A DNA stretch of 50,000 nucleotides from Nonomuraea antri (GTDB lineage Bacteria; Actinomycetota; Actinomycetes; Streptosporangiales; Streptosporangiaceae), in contig NZ_JABCPZ010000054.1 in the NCBI RefSeq assembly GCF_013283785.1, forward strand, positions 1 to 50,000, given 5' to 3'. This document shows, in pieces, positions 49,696-50,000 of this stretch. Positions within the stretch are counted from its first letter, which is position 1. Each line of letters opens with the position of its first letter. The position numbers were made by a program, and so were the translations under genes. The notes under the pieces are model-generated. The model was not told where the DNA came from and searched no databases. It saw only the letters and a list, made by a program, of their open reading frames with translations.

Positions 49696-50000
49696 GTGGG
49701 GAGTCTATGTTCGGGCGTGATCGTTTTGTGGCCTTGAAGGTTGACGAACGCGTCCTGAGTGGTCGGGAGCGCTGCTAATCTTTAGAAGCCGACGCGGTGC
49801 GGCGCAACCCTCCTCCTTCACTCCGGTGACTTTGGTGTGTTGTGTCGCAGATGTCGGTAATCCCTTGTGGCTCGCGGGTCTGGAGATCGGTTCGCAAATC
49901 GGTCGAGCGGCTGGTAAGTTAGAGGGGTTGCCCCGGAAACGGGGCGCGGCTTAATTCCCGCAGATCGAGCAAGTCCGGTCAATTTGACAGGAACTTGAAC
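49696..50000 (+). promoter_or_regulatory. probable rRNA operon promoter/leader region
   Basis: A 305-bp tail with no gene. Candidate -35 TTCGCA (49891-49896), 18-bp spacer, -10 TAAGTT (49915-49920), then AGAGGGGTTGCCCC, which I recall from actinobacterial rrn leaders. A tetraloop hairpin GCCCCG-GAAA-CGGGGC lies at 49930-49945 and an imperfect hairpin CAAGTCCGGTCAA / TTGACAGGAACTTG at 49970-49997, typical of processing or antitermination leaders. No rRNA sequence is inside the window, so this is recall-based inference. Confidence 0.4.

Noticed and set aside
1..50000. tRNA genes, insertion sequences, prophage, CRISPR arrays
   Set aside because: I saw no convincing tRNA cloverleaf, transposase, integrase, phage structural gene or CRISPR/Cas sequence; I could not run dedicated scanners.

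Overview
The window is high-GC DNA with actinobacterial features: GTG starts and ATGA/GTGA overlaps are frequent, and there are Tat and collagen-like secreted proteins, a CU044_5270/ECF pair, a DUF4190 protein and a sterol-carrier family protein beside purL. No rRNA gene or other decisive marker is present. A filamentous actinomycete of the Streptosporangiales (Nonomuraea-like) is my best inference.

Layout. 1-3.3 kb: end of a DUF4190 membrane protein, a sterol-carrier family protein and a Tat-exported PhoX phosphatase preceded by PHO-box-like repeats. 3.3-10.8 kb: export and stress block. It has an ABC exporter behind a textbook SoxR promoter, two DHA2 MFS pumps (one with a divergent TetR gene and operator array), a MTHFR-like protein, a MazF/RHH toxin-antitoxin pair and a Crp-family regulator. 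10.8-15 kb: a membrane class III adenylate cyclase next to that Crp gene, then two tandem collagen-like secreted paralogues. 15-22.8 kb: purL-purQ and purS, separated by a 4.6-kb islet (DUF4143 ATPase, small proteins, a decayed AbiE-type toxin, an RsbW-like kinase) that carries inverted copies of a repeat of about 70-90 bp. 23-26.6 kb: 2-oxoacid dehydrogenase E1alpha-E1beta-E2 operon.

26.7-30.5 kb: a tightly coupled four-gene operon with an NrtR-like Nudix regulator, a J-domain/kinase-like fusion, a VWA protein and a divergent PurA paralogue that lacks the canonical aspartate-binding loop. This is the best candidate here for an undescribed system. 30.5-40.7 kb: mixed metabolic and regulatory genes. 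They include an ECF sigma/CU044_5270 pair, an acyl-CoA dehydrogenase with palindromic operators, and a Gdx-type SMR exporter behind a guanidine-III riboswitch. 40.7-49.7 kb: molybdopterin oxidoreductase, M28 aminopeptidase, a kinase-like/flippase fusion, aldo-keto reductase and an S9 oligopeptidase. The last 300 bp resemble an rRNA operon promoter/leader, with the rRNA genes presumably just outside.

Several regulatory sites are recognisable directly: SoxR box, guanidine-III aptamer, PHO-box-like repeats, TetR-, PadR- and RHH-type palindromes, and six strong hairpin terminators. Functional calls rest on reading motifs in the translations. No database search was possible.
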